Assembly (NCBI GenBank): GCA_023055355.1
Contig: JALJCS010000053.1
Location: 372,001 to 436,000, forward strand
Origin: Agelaius tricolor
Lineage: Eukaryota > Chordata > Aves > Passeriformes > Icteridae
Length of the DNA stretch: 64,000 nt
Reading direction: 5' to 3'
The notes under the pieces are model-generated. The model was not told where the DNA came from. It ran no database searches and was given only the letters and a program-made list of their open reading frames with translations. Positions 1 to 12,514 of the stretch are shown here, piece by piece. Both the position numbers and the translations under genes were made by a program. Each line of letters starts with the position of its first letter. Position 1 is the first letter of the stretch.

Positions 1-1009
1 CTCTCACCTTTTTGCCTGAGGCCAAATACTGCTTGGCCCTGTCAGGAGAAGCAACCCATCTCACAGCACCACTTCCTTAACAGTGCTCAATGTCCTGTTT
101 AATTTCACAGGCTGGACAAGACAGTAGGAGAGTGAAACCCCAGAGTAACAGGGCACTTAGAGATGTTTGCTCAACAGGAGAAGAAATTCCAGACTTCTCA
201 CTACGAACACAGACTGCCTTGAGCAAAGCTTCTGCTGCACCACAACACCTTGGGTGCAGATCAGAACCTTTCTTCTCCCTGCACACTGGACGATTTGCCC
301 TCATGTTTCTTAGCTTAGTTACAATCCTCATCCTTTAACAAAAAATCTCTTTTTACTTGGGTATGACTTTAAAGTGTTTTCATGAAAGGAGTTTCTCAAC
401 AAAGTTCATTCACATGCATGCATCTTCTAACAAGCTGAAGACAAACTGGTGAACATGCAGCAAAGTCATGAAACAGGTGAGTATCGTCAACTTTGAGGGG
501 GAGAAAAGAAAAAAAAAGTCTGGTAGCAATTTCCCCAAAGCAAATCTTTATTTCAAATTTAACTCCCTGGTGGCAGGATGTATCTGTAAGTTGCCCAGAA
601 GGCCAGTCCATGATTCCACAGCCATCAGCACCATGTAACCACTACCGCAACGTCAGCCTGGATCAGCCTTGACTATGCCCAATCACACCTCTGTTTATGG
701 GGCTAACACCCCCAGAAAACAGAAAATACAACCCCAGCTTGGATGTTTGTGACACCAGGTGCATGTGGACAAGATTGTGCCTCAAAGCTTTGCCTACAAC
801 TTCAACTCCCTGGCCTTTCCTGACAGCTCTGAGCAGCAGGGAGGTTTGTGCTGGATCGACACGTTGTGTTGTGCAGCCTCAGCACCTTTGAACTGACACT
901 GGGAAAGCAAAAGAGCTGAATTTGCTGCATCAAAACGCTGCCTTGGAGCTGATCTTATTAACTTGGCAGCGAGTGGATTTTCCATAATTACGTTTCTTTG
1001 TCTTGGAGG
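1..1009. other. Intergenic, no gene recognised
   Basis: Short frames only; none shows a domain, codon periodicity or homologous look. No repeat family recognised before the CR1 tail. Confidence 0.6.
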
Positions 1010-1075
1010 AATCACAGAATCACACAGTGGGTAAGGCTGGAAGGGACCACAGGAGATACATGTCTTATTATTTCT
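1010..1075 (-). mobile_element. CR1 LINE 3'-end fragment
   Basis: Starts with AATCACAGAATCACACAG, the reverse complement of the CR1 terminal octamers, followed by the AAGGCTGGAAGGGACCAC motif of the CR1 3' UTR. 5'-truncated, as is usual for CR1. Confidence 0.8.
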
Positions 1076-2566
1076 CCCCTTGCAGATACCCTGTGTCAGA
1101 TGCAGTAGCTGACTCCCCCTTCTGCTTGTGTAACTCATTTTTGCAGCTAATTTAGTCCAATAGAATGGATTATCTCTTGCCACAACCTTGCCTGATTTAC
1201 GTCTTAGACCTGCACAGCTATAACCCAACAGTTACTTCCTTTGAAAGATTAACACAACCAGACCTGTGCTTTTCCTGCAAAGTATCTTAACATAAAAGCA
1301 GTCCAGTGTGTTTGAGTGTTGCCCGTCCTTGCACTGAGCCCTTTCTGGTTAGAGGCATGGCACAATTGCCCAGGAATGACCAAGTTCATCTCACTCCTGA
1401 GCAACTGTGTGTTTATTGTTATAAAATCACTTACAAGCAGGAGTCTGCCTAAATTTTGAGTTGCCTTGTGATCTACACCAGAACAGAACAGGAAGGAACT
1501 GTTTTCCTTCCACCCCTTCCAATTTGCACCAGTTTGTCCTAGCTGAATTTGCTTTCTTTAACTTCTAGCTTCTTGTTAGAGTTTTCTTGCAACTCCAATT
1601 CACTAATTTTAACAGTATCTTTTGAACTACATCACTGGATGTTTCTGCATACTGTAATGAGCCTTTCCATCTCTTTCCAAAGGCCAGTGTTATATCTTGC
1701 TTTTCAGACTGACAGTCCCAGGACTCATTTTCACTTTTTTTTTCCTTGTGGAAGTCAAAAAGGAGCTTCCACTTGTCACAAGCAGAGACAGCACAGCCCA
1801 GGAGCAGCCAGCAGCAGCCCATGCCAGTGTCCTGATGTGCAGAAACACCAAGGAAAATCTTTTCAGCAACCTCTCCATCTGCCTGCTTTTCTGGAAGAGC
1901 CCAGGAAGTCTTCCCCTTCAGATGAAGGAATAGGACTCCCCGAACAGTAGCATTCCCAGACAGCTGCAGCCTGACCTTCATTTCTCAGGGGACAGAACTG
2001 CCTGTTATTTATTCAGACATTTTGTTCCCAGCTTTTATTGCTCTGTTTTATATGGTAGGCGAGGTCAGAGCCTTTGTAATATAGGAACAGCATCGCCAAG
2101 ATTTCTCTCCAAAGGACAAGCACTGTGTGCAGAAATATCAAATATGCTATGGCATAACATAAGGAGAAGAATGATGTGTTTTTCACCTGGATACTTATTT
2201 CAGCCATGGGGAGATGAATAAAACTGGGAGGGAATGGGGGAAAAAAAGTTTGTACTTTTCAATCTTTTTCCCTATTTTTTACAACATAAAAAGCAATGTT
2301 ATTTTGGTGGTAAATCACTGGTCTCTAGGTTGTTTGTGGACTAGTATCAATCCACAATTTCTCATAGATTAAAAGCTCATAGAACAAGCTGAATCAAAAG
2401 CCATCAATATTGTTTACATAAGAAGTTAAGCTCTAGAAGAGCTGCTCAATTTTAAGTCACTTAACTTGTTTCAACTCACACAATTCCCCCTCTGGTAAGC
2501 AAATTTATATCTCTTTTATCTTCTTTTATCTAACTGGTTTGGCCCAAAGAAGCAAATATGTAGACT
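1076..2566. other. Intergenic, no gene recognised
   Basis: Unique-looking AT-rich sequence with overlapping short frames on both strands (133 and 138 codons around 1549-1981), neither with recognisable content. Confidence 0.55.
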
Positions 2567-2743
2567 GAAGAAGAAGAAAAAGAAGAAATGAAGAAGAAAT
2601 GAAGAAAAAGAATGGAGAAGAAGAAAAAGAATGAAGAAGAAGGAAAAGAAAAAGAAAAAGAAAAAGAAAAAGAAAAAGAAAAAGAAAAAGAAAAAGAAAA
2701 AGAAAAAGAAAAAGAAAAAGAAAAAAAGAAAAAGAAAAAGGAG
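2567..2743. repeat. Purine microsatellite (GAA)n and (GAAAAA)n
   Basis: Almost pure purine on the + strand: GAA-rich with ATG interruptions to about 2640, then a regular AAAAAG array. It creates spurious poly-Lys and poly-Phe frames. Confidence 0.95.
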
Positions 2744-5700
2744 ACCCTCCCTCATTAACTCCATGAAATTATCTTTCCTCACAGCCTTTAGCATGTTTGC
2801 AGCTGGAATCTGACCTAGAAAGGTACAGTCATCACATTTTGAACCATCCTGAGGTGACACACGTGACACCTCAAATCTCTTTAACATTTCTGTTTCCTTG
2901 TTTTCCTCTAGTAGCAAGATAAAGTGGCACCAAACTCTGTCATGCTCTTGTTTTATGGTGAGACAATAAATCACTAAGTCTTTATTACAAGATTAATCAA
3001 TCACTTACATTCTTGCAGAACTCCAGAAATTAATGTATTATTGATTACCACGTTTTAAAACCACTTACACTTCCTTGTCTTGATAATATAACTTTAGTAT
3101 ACAGAGTAACCCACATTCCATTTAGGGTACGAGCTGCCCTGCAAATTTACAAACTACCTAAAGTTTTGGAAATGCAAAAGGTGATTCATAAATTAAGATC
3201 ACAGGGACAAGAGTTGAAATACAGCTCTGCAAATAAGATGTCAAAACTTTCTAGCTAATGAAATTTCTTTTGTTTCTGAGGGGAGGGAATTTTCAGAAAC
3301 AATGGTCCCTCTTGCCTCAAAGACAGGCCATTCTTTATGAAACACTATAGCTGTGCCATACTCAAGAACAGCCCTGCAGTAGCAAATTATTTTATTCACA
3401 ACAGAAGAAGAAAACAAGTTTTACAAAGCATTTCGCATTGGAAGCCTCTGTTTTAACTCATCTTCAAAGAAAACTGACAGCATTTCTGGTCTTTCATAGT
3501 GACTCAGCAGGCTGTGGATGCTACCCACCAAGCTCAGAGGTACAGGTTTTCACTGCTGTGAGGCTTCCCATGTTTTGTGTAAGGAAAAGCTGCAGGAACA
3601 GGCTTGCAATGGAGTTCTCCCATAATTTCATATATTCAAAATGACATGCTGTCCTTGGCAACCATTCAGCATTTGACTTCAGCTGTGAGCCTTCAGCAAT
3701 AAACCAGCAGCTCTGAGGTGACTTGAGGACACATCAGCTGCTTTTACCTTGACTCCAAGCTATGACCCAAAGCTCAACTGCCCTCATCCTCTTCACTGGG
3801 TTGAATTTCACACCTCTGTGCTCCGGGCACAGGTGGGAAAAGAGCTTTACCACAACCCCAGAGGCCACACAAGCCTGAATTAATCAGCCAGGATAACATT
3901 TGCTCAGGGATTGCCCATGCACAGGGCCTGGCTCTTGGCCTTGCTGAGCCTTCATAAGGTTTGCAGGGTCCCAATTCTCCAGCCTGTGAGAATTCTCCAC
4001 CACACAGCTCAGTGCCATCCCCAGCCTTGATCCCAAAAAGCAGCAATCCCAAAACCAATCCCAAAGACAGCACTTGCCACCATAATGCAGTGTCAAGACA
4101 AGAACAAGAAACTCATCGTTAATTTCAGTGTGTGTTCTCCTCTGCTGCATATAAGAAATAATTATGTTTCTAAAAAAGCTGGTGGTGGTACTTTCTGTGT
4201 TAAAAGTGTCAAACAATGTGGAATTTCCCACAAACATGTTGCTCTAAGAAAGCCCAAATGCCACAGTTTGGGACAAAGGAATTTTTGCAAAAGAATAGGT
4301 GAATTAGATTTTTTTTTTTATTACAGCACTTAGGAAGGGGAGCTCTACAGTCCAGCAGCATCCTTTCCTTTCCAGCCACTTCAAATGAAAGGAGAAATAA
4401 TTTCACACAATGTGGATATTAGAAAGCCTTTTAGCTACACCACCCATGAGTACAAAGGGCAAATCACGTTCAGCCCTGTTTCTTTTGAGCCTTGTGTTGC
4501 AGACATGGAACTGTGCAGCTCAGTTAGTGGGAGTTTGCCTCCTCTGCCATGAACCATGTCATTTTGCAGGATGAAGAGTCCGTGGGCCAGCTCTTGCATC
4601 TTGGCATTATATTTTTGGCACCTAATAGTCCTAATGGTTTCTCCCTGGTAAATGACCTAGTGAGTATTCTTCAGCAAGGACAAGGAATTATTCCTTCAAA
4701 GTCACTTTAGCAAGTACCTGTTCATCTGGAACAAAGGAAACAAGAAGTGGGTCAGACCCAGGATCCACCAGGAAGCTGTATGTCCTTTCTGAGAACAGGC
4801 AGTGCACTCGCCTGGAGAGAGAGAAAGCAGCAAGCAGACCCTTTAGACACTCTTCCTGAGAGCTTGGCAAAGCTGTAGTTTCAAAACAAACCTTCAAGGC
4901 TGCTGCATGGTGGGTGTAAAAATCACTGGGGAAAAAAAAAAAAAAGAAAAAAAAAAGTTTTTAATTTCTGTATCTAGACCAGGTTCAGCATATAGAGGCT
5001 TTCTAGAACAAACAGCAGCGTGTCTAGAAAATGCCAGCAGACAAAGCAACAGCTAGGCAGGAATTTAGCAGTGATTTGCTGGTGCTAACTAACTTGCTCA
5101 GGTGCACGCAGAGCCTGTCATGGAGGTGCCTCTGTGTGTGTGAGAGGGCTCAGTGTGTGGTAGGTAATGAGCTGGTGCTGCTTTCTCTGCAGCAGGGAGT
5201 TTACCTCCAGGCCATGGGTGAGCTAACGAAGGAGTTCCCTTGCTGTCCAGCTGCCAAAAGGAAAGGAGGGAGTGGGAAGGCAAGGACAAGGCAGGCAACA
5301 AGAGGCTCAGCCCCCTCGGGAGCTCTGTGAGGGGAGCACGTTTGGCACAATCATAGTAAAAAAAGCTGCTTTTCCACAGCTGGGAATCTCAGGGCCACTC
5401 TGACTGGGGGACATCCCTCAGTCCAGATCAGCCTCTCCACAAAAGGTCACCCACACAGGCCACCTGGGAATAGGCACCTGGGGGCATCCACTGCTCCTGC
5501 AACTATTTTCTCATGGTTTTTTACCTGCAAGGGAAAAGCAGCTTTGAGCTCTTCCTTGCTGTAAAGGCTCCAGCTGAGAAAGTTCCCAGGACCTGCACCA
5601 TCAGCTCACTTCCCTGAAATCCCTCCTATTGTATGAAAGAGCAGATTTGGCTTGGCTCAAGGAAAGGTTCTCCATCTTATCCAAACAATGCATTAAAATC

Positions 5701-8179
5701 CTCCTTGGCAAATGCCAGGCATGCACCAAAGCAAGAGGAAACAAATCCTTGTTTGTTCTTCCCATGGGGGCTGGATTTTTTACCATGGTTGGCAGGATGG
5801 GAACATCACCATGCTCAGGGCACCTGCACAGTGGATGGTGGCACTTGAGGAGCAGCACAAGCCTGTCCCTGACACCAAGGCATGTGCCACTGCACCTCCT
5901 AACATCCATCCCTCTGGCATCCTCCCACGGGGGAGTGGGGCTCTGTTCCTCAGGAAGGTGGGAAACCAAGGCTCAGAGTAAGAGCAGCAGGGTTTCTCCT
6001 TTTCTAGCTCGATTTTGAAAGCCAGCCTGTGTGCACCTCTGGTGGATCAGTTTGTCCAAAGAGAAGTTGCCAGGAAATGCCCTCAAGCAAGTCCTTGTGC
6101 AGATGAACTGGGCTGTGTGACACAGGAAGGCTTTGCTCAGATATCTGAGAGAAAACCTCGCTGAAATCTGAAATCTGGCTGATTCCACATGGATACAATA
6201 AATGTCTATATCACCATCCTTGCTGCTAAACAGTGCCACTGCTGCTGCATCTCCGACCCAAGCAGACACAGAGGGCTGAAGAAAATAAAAGATGCTGCAT
6301 CTTGATGAAATTAACTTCATTAATTTCCTGCATCAAATCCCAATGTCTGTTGAAAGAATTTCAGCCCTAATACCGTGTTCAGCCGCAGCAACAAGCTTGT
6401 GACAGTTCTCATCCTGTTCTTGTCTGGCTGCTTCTCATTAAGCAAATCCAGAAATCTAGAAATCAGGTGCTGACATAACTCTATGGGACTCAAAGGCCTC
6501 CAGACACCATCCTGAAAAATAGAGTTCTGAAGTGGTTTCCTCCTGAGGCATCTTCAGAAACTAATGCCAGAAAGCTCCCCAGCTTTATTTGTGGCTTTTT
6601 TCCAGAGGTATATGAAGGGGTTTTGGGGATGAATTGGAATACTGGATAAAACTCCATTTTAACTCCATGGAGTTAGAGCTTCCAGAGTGATATACAGCCC
6701 AATGAAGATCATGAGTCATAAGGTAAGTGCACAGCCATGTCCATCCCCAGCAACTTCAGAATGACAGCAGAGAGACAGTGTCTCAGCAAGGACAACATGG
6801 GTGCGCCTGAGAAGGGAACCACTGTCTCAAACACAAATCCCACTCCTAAATAAAAAGGGCATGGACACACCACCATCATTTTCCTAAACAGGAAAAGCTT
6901 TGGATACTGGGATTAAGCAGCAAGCTGAACTTCCAGCTCTCCCTTGCAGCAAGTTGTCCCATGCAAGAGGAACATGTCACTGCTGGGGACAGGGTGGAGG
7001 GAGAGGGAAAAGCTGCTGGAAAACTGGAGGAGGCTCTGTGACATCTCCTCTGCTTCTCTCACATAGCTCTTGCCATGGTAGTGCTTGGGGACTCTAAAAG
7101 AAGCAATGTTCCATGCCACATAAAAATGCACAAAGAGAAAGGTTTTGGCTTTGGGCAGCTTGAAGTGACTACTAGTGATGAGCTGGGTGGGGATAGAGAC
7201 ACGTGGGGAAGTCAAGTGTGTTGCCACAGGGCCAGTGGCAGGACAAGAACCTTCCCAGGGCTTCCCAGTGACTGGTGAGGAGTGAAAAAACCATTCGACC
7301 ACAGTGAGTGAAAGAAACACATTCCCAGCCCAGGAAAATGCCATTTCTGTTCTGCAGCTGAAATGTTTTGGGGTTGTCAGCTTAGTTTCACTGCCCAGTC
7401 CCACCTCAGGCCCCTCCAGCCTGAGCACCCCATCAATCCCCAGCCAAATGTGCCCTGGCATCCCAGCTTTCCCACAGCAGAGGATCTCTTGGAAAACAAC
7501 CAAGCCACCTGAAAATCCACTTTTACACAGCAGCTACTGCTAGGCTCGACTGCAATCTGGGGCTTGGAAAACACAGCTTTACTTGTTTTAATTAAAACCA
7601 AGTCCCTCCACCCAGACTTGCCTCTCTGTCACTCTCGCTTTCTCTCCCCAGCCCTCTGACGCATTTCAGCAGACATGTCATCAGACTCTGGTTCAAGGGA
7701 GGGGAGCAGCCATCTAAGGCAGCCTCTTGCATCAGTATCCCACCCTTCTCTGGGGAGCTGAGACGATGGGCTTGGCAGGCAGGAGGGAGGCTGCCGTGTG
7801 AGAGGAGGAGGAATACGCGTGTGTGTCGGCGCTTTTGTGCTCTGGTGGGAAAGCGGAGAGCGCACAAATGCAAAGCCCCATCTCCTGTTCCTGGACCAGG
7901 CTCCCCAGGCAGCAGTGGGCACTGCTCTGAAGGCTGGGGCAGGGATGAGACAACATCCTCCTTCCTGATAACGTCACCAACCACAGCCAACTCTCCGTGT
8001 GGAGACGTAACGGGAATCTCTAAGGATGCCACAAACCGCACCGCTCATAGGACAAATCCGAGTGCGTGAGGATTTTAAAATTGGAAGCAGAAACGTATGT
8101 TTCCCCATCCTAAATGCATACAACTTCCAGTCTGCCTGAACCCCTGTACCTCCTCTGCTCATCACTTCCAGGAGAGGCT
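2744..8179. other. Intergenic, no gene recognised
   Basis: Mostly unique sequence without recognised repeats apart from an A-rich run at 4929-4959. A stretch at 7795-8065 is richer in CpG than its surroundings and holds CRE-like cores (AACGTCACC near 7969, GACGTAACG near 8004), so it may be regulatory; no coding evidence. Confidence 0.5.
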
Positions 8180-8226
8180 TGTCAATTCTCAAAAACCCAA
8201 AATGTCAATTCTCAAAAACCCCAAAT
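8180..8226. repeat. 23-bp tandem duplication
   Basis: TGTCAATTCTCAAAAACCC occurs twice in direct succession (from 8180 and from 8203), with one extra C in the second copy. A recent slippage-type duplication. Confidence 0.8.
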
Positions 8227-8602
8227 GCCTGGCTCTGTGAACGTGGATGTTCAGGCCTAGACCTTTGCTGGGAAATCAAGGGATCTTGGATCAATGATGA
8301 TCCAAGCATTTAAATCTGTATTTGGTGCTCCTGCCAAGCAGCTCATGGGTGCTCAGCCCCAGCAAAAACCTTGTTGTTTATTTAGCTTTCTAACTGCGCC
8401 TTTAAGACCTAATTTTGGATTCCAACTTCTGAAAATGTATCTTGCCAACCTCACCACATGTAACTAAACATGTATTTTGACATCCACCTCCTACTCAAGA
8501 ATTTAATTTCAAAACATCACTGTTTTATTTTAAGATGTGGGGAAATAGCAATTTTTAGGCTACCCATTAATTATCAGAGTCATTAGTAAGGATTTAATCA
8601 TT

Positions 8603-8649
8603 ATAACAAATAATCCGAAGGTGTTTGTCAGCTTCGGATTATTTGTTAT
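8603..8649. repeat. Perfect 18-bp inverted repeat (hairpin) with 11-nt loop
   Basis: The arm at 8603-8620 (ATAACAAATAATCCGAAG) is the exact reverse complement of 8632-8649; the loop is GTGTTTGTCAG. It lies in AT-rich sequence with TAAT/ATTA cores. No flanking target duplication seen. Confidence 0.9.
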
Positions 8650-10735
8650 GTATGTCTAATTAAGTGTATGTGCCTAACAATTTCCAGGGAATGATACATG
8701 CATGTGCCTTGCAAGTTAAGTATATCTGTACATCTCACTGAAGCACAACCCAAGAGTTTAACTGGGGCCAAACTCATTGCAGGGCCAAACTGGCCCAGGA
8801 CCAGCGACTCCAGTGTAATAAATGAATGGACCTCACCCAGGTTTCTTCCTCAAAAGAGTTCTGGGTTTCCATTTTTACCTTGACATGGCACACAGATATT
8901 TGCTGTATTTGCTGTTGGTCAGGGCTAATTCTATCCTGGTACAAAATACTTGGCTGTAATTAGTGCATGGTGCCATCTTCCCCACTAGGTTCATTTTAAG
9001 CTGTTGCTGCATCCCCACAAGTTAAACAAGATATGGGTTGGACTGTAATGGGGTGATCTTCCAGCCTGAGTAAGGCTCAGACTCTGCACCACAAGCATCC
9101 TCACAATCCCCTGCCTGTTTTGCTCAGCTGGCATGTATTTTGAGGCAAGAAGGATACATTTCTGGATGCTTGACCACCACACAGCATTGCAGCAGAAAGT
9201 TTTGAATGCCACCTCTGTGCTCACAGCATATTTCACATTTTGCCTCTTTTTCTCTCGCTCAAGGCTTTTGTGAGGGCTCAGGAAGCTGCTCCTGGCCCAG
9301 GAATCGTATTGCCCCAAAAGGCTTCAAGTGATTCACTGAGCTTCCAAGCCTTTTGAAACTTACTCACCACTAGACATAATAAACCATCACAACATAACTC
9401 ATGCAGAGAAGACTGTGTGTCACTGCAGGAGCACACACAGGCTTTTGCCAAGCATGCAACGCTATCTGTGAAAGCCAAGAGCAAGCAGACCAGCCAAACC
9501 TCTTCACTGGCACGAGGAGGGCAAGTCCACACATCAGCAAGTTTGTGCTGCCTGGTAAATATCCCAGACAAGGGATATTTGGTGTTTGGGCACACCAAAA
9601 CACCAGGTACTGGCATCCTCACAGGTGAAGAGTGTGCGTGCCATGTCTCTGGTGACAGAGACACTCCCTTCTGCAAGCCAGACCATTTCTCTGCTGTGCT
9701 GCTGGCTATTTGGGCATAGATATGCACCCTGGACCTGATGTATTTCTGCCTGGGTTTCAGGCTCCCTGTCACCACTTCCCTATCTGCCACACACACAGTG
9801 CTGCCTGGCCCAGGTACTGATGCTGTGCAGAGGATTTTTTCCTCACCACAGCACAGAAATGCAGATATCTATGACAAAGAACAATTTTCTAAAACACTTC
9901 AGTGCTGCCCCTGGAAAGTTTGTGAGCAGAAATGGGGATGCTGCCCCAAGAAACTGGGGAGTAAAGCAGACTCAGCTCCAGCAGCTCGGGATCAGGTGCC
10001 TCAGGGCAGCACCATGCACAAGGCTGGAAATTCTCCTTGAGATCTTCCCATTGCAGAGGCACACAACCCAAACCCACCACACAACCAAGGGGAAAGTCCT
10101 CTGGCTCCCTTTCGAGTGTTCTTGCACAATGAGCCCTGCTACAGAAGGGGAACAGAAGGGAAATCACCCCTCCTGAATTTTGGCAGGATGAAAAGTTGTT
10201 CCTCCAGCATTTTCTCTGGGTATGTGTGATTCAGAACATGGCACAAAGCTACTTTGCCCTTTCCCTCTCTGCCTGCAGGACCCAGGATTTCCTCTCCTGC
10301 ATATCTGGAGTCCTCAGCTGTGCTTGGAGAACAGCAGGAAAGAGATGCTGGCAGTGGGGGTGAGGGTGGTGTTTGCAATGTGCCTGTCCTTCTGGCTTCA
10401 TGCAAAGCTCACCAAAGGGCATTCCATGAAGAGTGCATGTGACTTTTTTCCATTTGCTTTAGTGGGAAAATTAGGAAGTAGCCCAAGTGGATGAGTTCTT
10501 GCAGCACAGAATCTTGATTATCTGCTTGACCGGTCAAAAGTGATGCACAGCAAGTAAGCCCTCCAATCTGAAATCTCAGTTTGTGGAAAACAAAGAGTGT
10601 AAAGAATTTACAGAAGGAGAATTTAGATAAAGAAGAGTCAAAAGAAACAGGACACCTGGAAGCAGGATCTGGTACCTTGCAGAGTCATTCAGAACCCCAG
10701 CTTTTATTCAGGATCAGGAAGGCAGTCCTCAACTA
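8650..10735. other. Intergenic, no gene recognised
   Basis: Frames up to 172 codons (9278-9796, minus) have no recognisable domain and overlap other frames. No repeat family recognised. Confidence 0.5.
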
Positions 10736-10866
10736 CCTTGGGTAATATTTTGGCAAACCACAGGTCACTCATGAGGATTCTCTTAGGAAGACCCTTGAGG
10801 ACATTCTCACTGTCAGGAATGTGTTTAAGTCATGCTCCTAAACACATTTTGATGGAGAAGGCTGCT
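10736..10866 (+). repeat. Inverted duplication, left arm (131 bp)
   Basis: Matches the reverse complement of 11572-11702 over 131 bases with three substitutions and no gap. The identity stops abruptly at both ends. Confidence 0.92.
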
Positions 10867-11214
10867 GGAACTCAGGCCATGTCTTTGAACAGCTTTAGCA
10901 GCAGCTCTGGTATTCTACCTCTAAGCATTGCAGGAAACACTAGATAGAGTAGAGCAACACAAAAACTAAGCCTATGTAATCCATGGCAAAAGAAACCCCT
11001 TTTTTTTTTTAATATTTTTTATTGAACCCCTTCAAGGGTTCAGTCAAACCAAGGCACGCTGCCTCTGATGTCACAGCACTGCTCCAGCTGGGAGTGCAGA
11101 GCCTCTCCCATTCCTTCATCATTCCACTGCCCTGTACCTCTGTTTCTCTCCTTTTAACAGAAGGATCACTGTCCAGAGAAGGAGACTTGTTCATCTGCAG
11201 CGCTCTCACTCCAG

Positions 11215-11400
11215 CAGATGCTGCAGTAAACACGACAGCACAATTAATAACCGAAATTAAGTCTGGAAATGAGCGCCGTGACGACAACAAGCATGACATT
11301 GCAGAAATATCATTCGTGTGCCAGGCAGATAATTGCAGACGTGCACCAGTCTGGGAGCATTTTATTTGGTGGTGATAAGATAGCAGCCACAATAAAGTTA
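11215..11400. promoter_or_regulatory. Candidate conserved non-coding element
   Basis: Between the inverted arms: non-repetitive sequence with AATTAATAACC, retained CpGs (GAGCGCCGTGACGACAAC), ATCATTCGTG and GATAAGATAGC (GATA-type) motifs. It looks like a vertebrate developmental enhancer, but that rests on motif texture only. Confidence 0.3.
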
Positions 11401-11571
11401 ACTGTGTCTCCACTGGCTGTTTAAAGGAGAAGCAGGGGTTCTTTGACCTCTGGCATTCCAGACATCTCTCAAGATTATCAGAGCAGTCTTTTCCAGCCTT
11501 TAAACCTTTGCCTGATTCTACAAATCTGCCACACGAGTGTAAAGCTTAAGGATCCTGTCCCCTGTGAGGAA

Positions 11572-11702
11572 AGCAGCCTTCTCCATCAAAATGTATTTAG
11601 GAGCATGACTTAAACACATTCCTGACAGTGAGAATGTCCTCAAGGGTCTTCCTAAGAGAGTCCTCATGAGTCACCTGTGGTTTGCCAAAATATTACCCAA
11701 GG
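11572..11702 (-). repeat. Inverted duplication, right arm (131 bp)
   Basis: Reverse-complement partner of 10736-10866, 705 bp away. No target duplication flanks the pair and the termini do not look like a known transposon end, so a template-switch (snap-back) duplication is the simplest reading; a foldback element is the alternative. Confidence 0.92.
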
Positions 11703-12149
11703 CACTGAAAACCAGGTTTGAAAAGGGTTACAGCTAGATTTGAACATCTTGTCCATAAAAAACAGAGGCCCAGCACAGACCTGTCCATGCCTATTTTATT
11801 TCATGGCTTTCCCTGTGGAGATCAGGTGGGCTGGACAAATACAAAGGTGGAGGGGGAAAATAAACAGTTAAAAAGCAGAAAATAGGAAAAATAGCACAAG
11901 AAAGTGAAACAAAATTAAAAAATAATTATTATAATAATCAGAGGTGAAAGAGAGAGAAGTAGGAAATGGTCAGGCACAGCCAAGGAAGGGTGTTGGCTCA
12001 GGAAAAGAAAACAGCTGAGAAAGTGTATATGATGCTGTGTCAGGAGGGAGAAAAAAAAAAAAAAAGGCAGATAGGCTGGTCCTTGTTTCAGGAAATAAAG
12101 ATTGGGGAGATTTGTTTCTGCTCCTTCCAGAAACTGGACGAATTTATTT

Positions 12150-12270
12150 GCCATGGTTAATGAGCGTCTCAGACGCCTCATTAGCCCTAAAGCAATTAAT
12201 GCTTAAGCATCCGTTAAGGATCTGTTGCCTCTGTCCCAAAGGAATCAGTACGGAGGAAAGTGATTTTTTT
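12150..12270. promoter_or_regulatory. Candidate enhancer core with palindromes
   Basis: Contains a near-palindrome at 12158-12183 (TAATGAG...CTCATTA, one-base asymmetry) and a perfect 12-bp palindrome ATGCTTAAGCAT at 12199-12210, with ATTAATG and CGTTAAGG between. Homeodomain-type cores are dense. Function inferred. Confidence 0.35.
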
Positions 12271-12399
12271 TCGCCCCACAGGGATTTCAGGAAGGCAAAT
12301 GCCTACCTGAATAAAGCACAGGTGGCTTGTACAGGTACTGAGTGACAGAGGGGGACACATTACAAGGGGAAACTGCCACTGTAGGGGCAGGATTGGAAT

Positions 12400-12514
12400 G
12401 TAGAGACAGGAGAAGGAGTAATGGATACAAATTGAAAGAGTGCAAATCTAGATCAGATATTAGGAAGAAATTTTTTACTCTGAGGGTGGTGAGACACTGG
12501 CACAGGTTGCAGAG
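12400..12514 (+). mobile_element. CR1 LINE internal/3' fragment
   Basis: Carries the diverged CR1 3'-region phrase AGGAAGAAATTTTTTACTCT followed by GAGGGTGGTGAGACACTGGC and CACAGGTTGC. The terminal octamers are absent; old and diverged. Confidence 0.75.

Noticed and set aside
2516..2974. Frame with a poly-Phe run, and its poly-Lys partner
   Set aside because: Products of the purine microsatellite.
6913..7503. 196-codon minus-strand frame
   Set aside because: Overlaps other frames, no recognisable motif or homologue, ordinary composition for chance ORFs in a 64-kb window.
8180..8226. CRISPR-like direct repeats
   Set aside because: Only two adjacent copies without spacers, in vertebrate DNA; a simple tandem duplication.
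11023..11042. TGAACCC...GGGTTCA inverted repeat as a terminator or element end
   Set aside because: Only seven paired bases, expected by chance; no supporting context in eukaryotic DNA.
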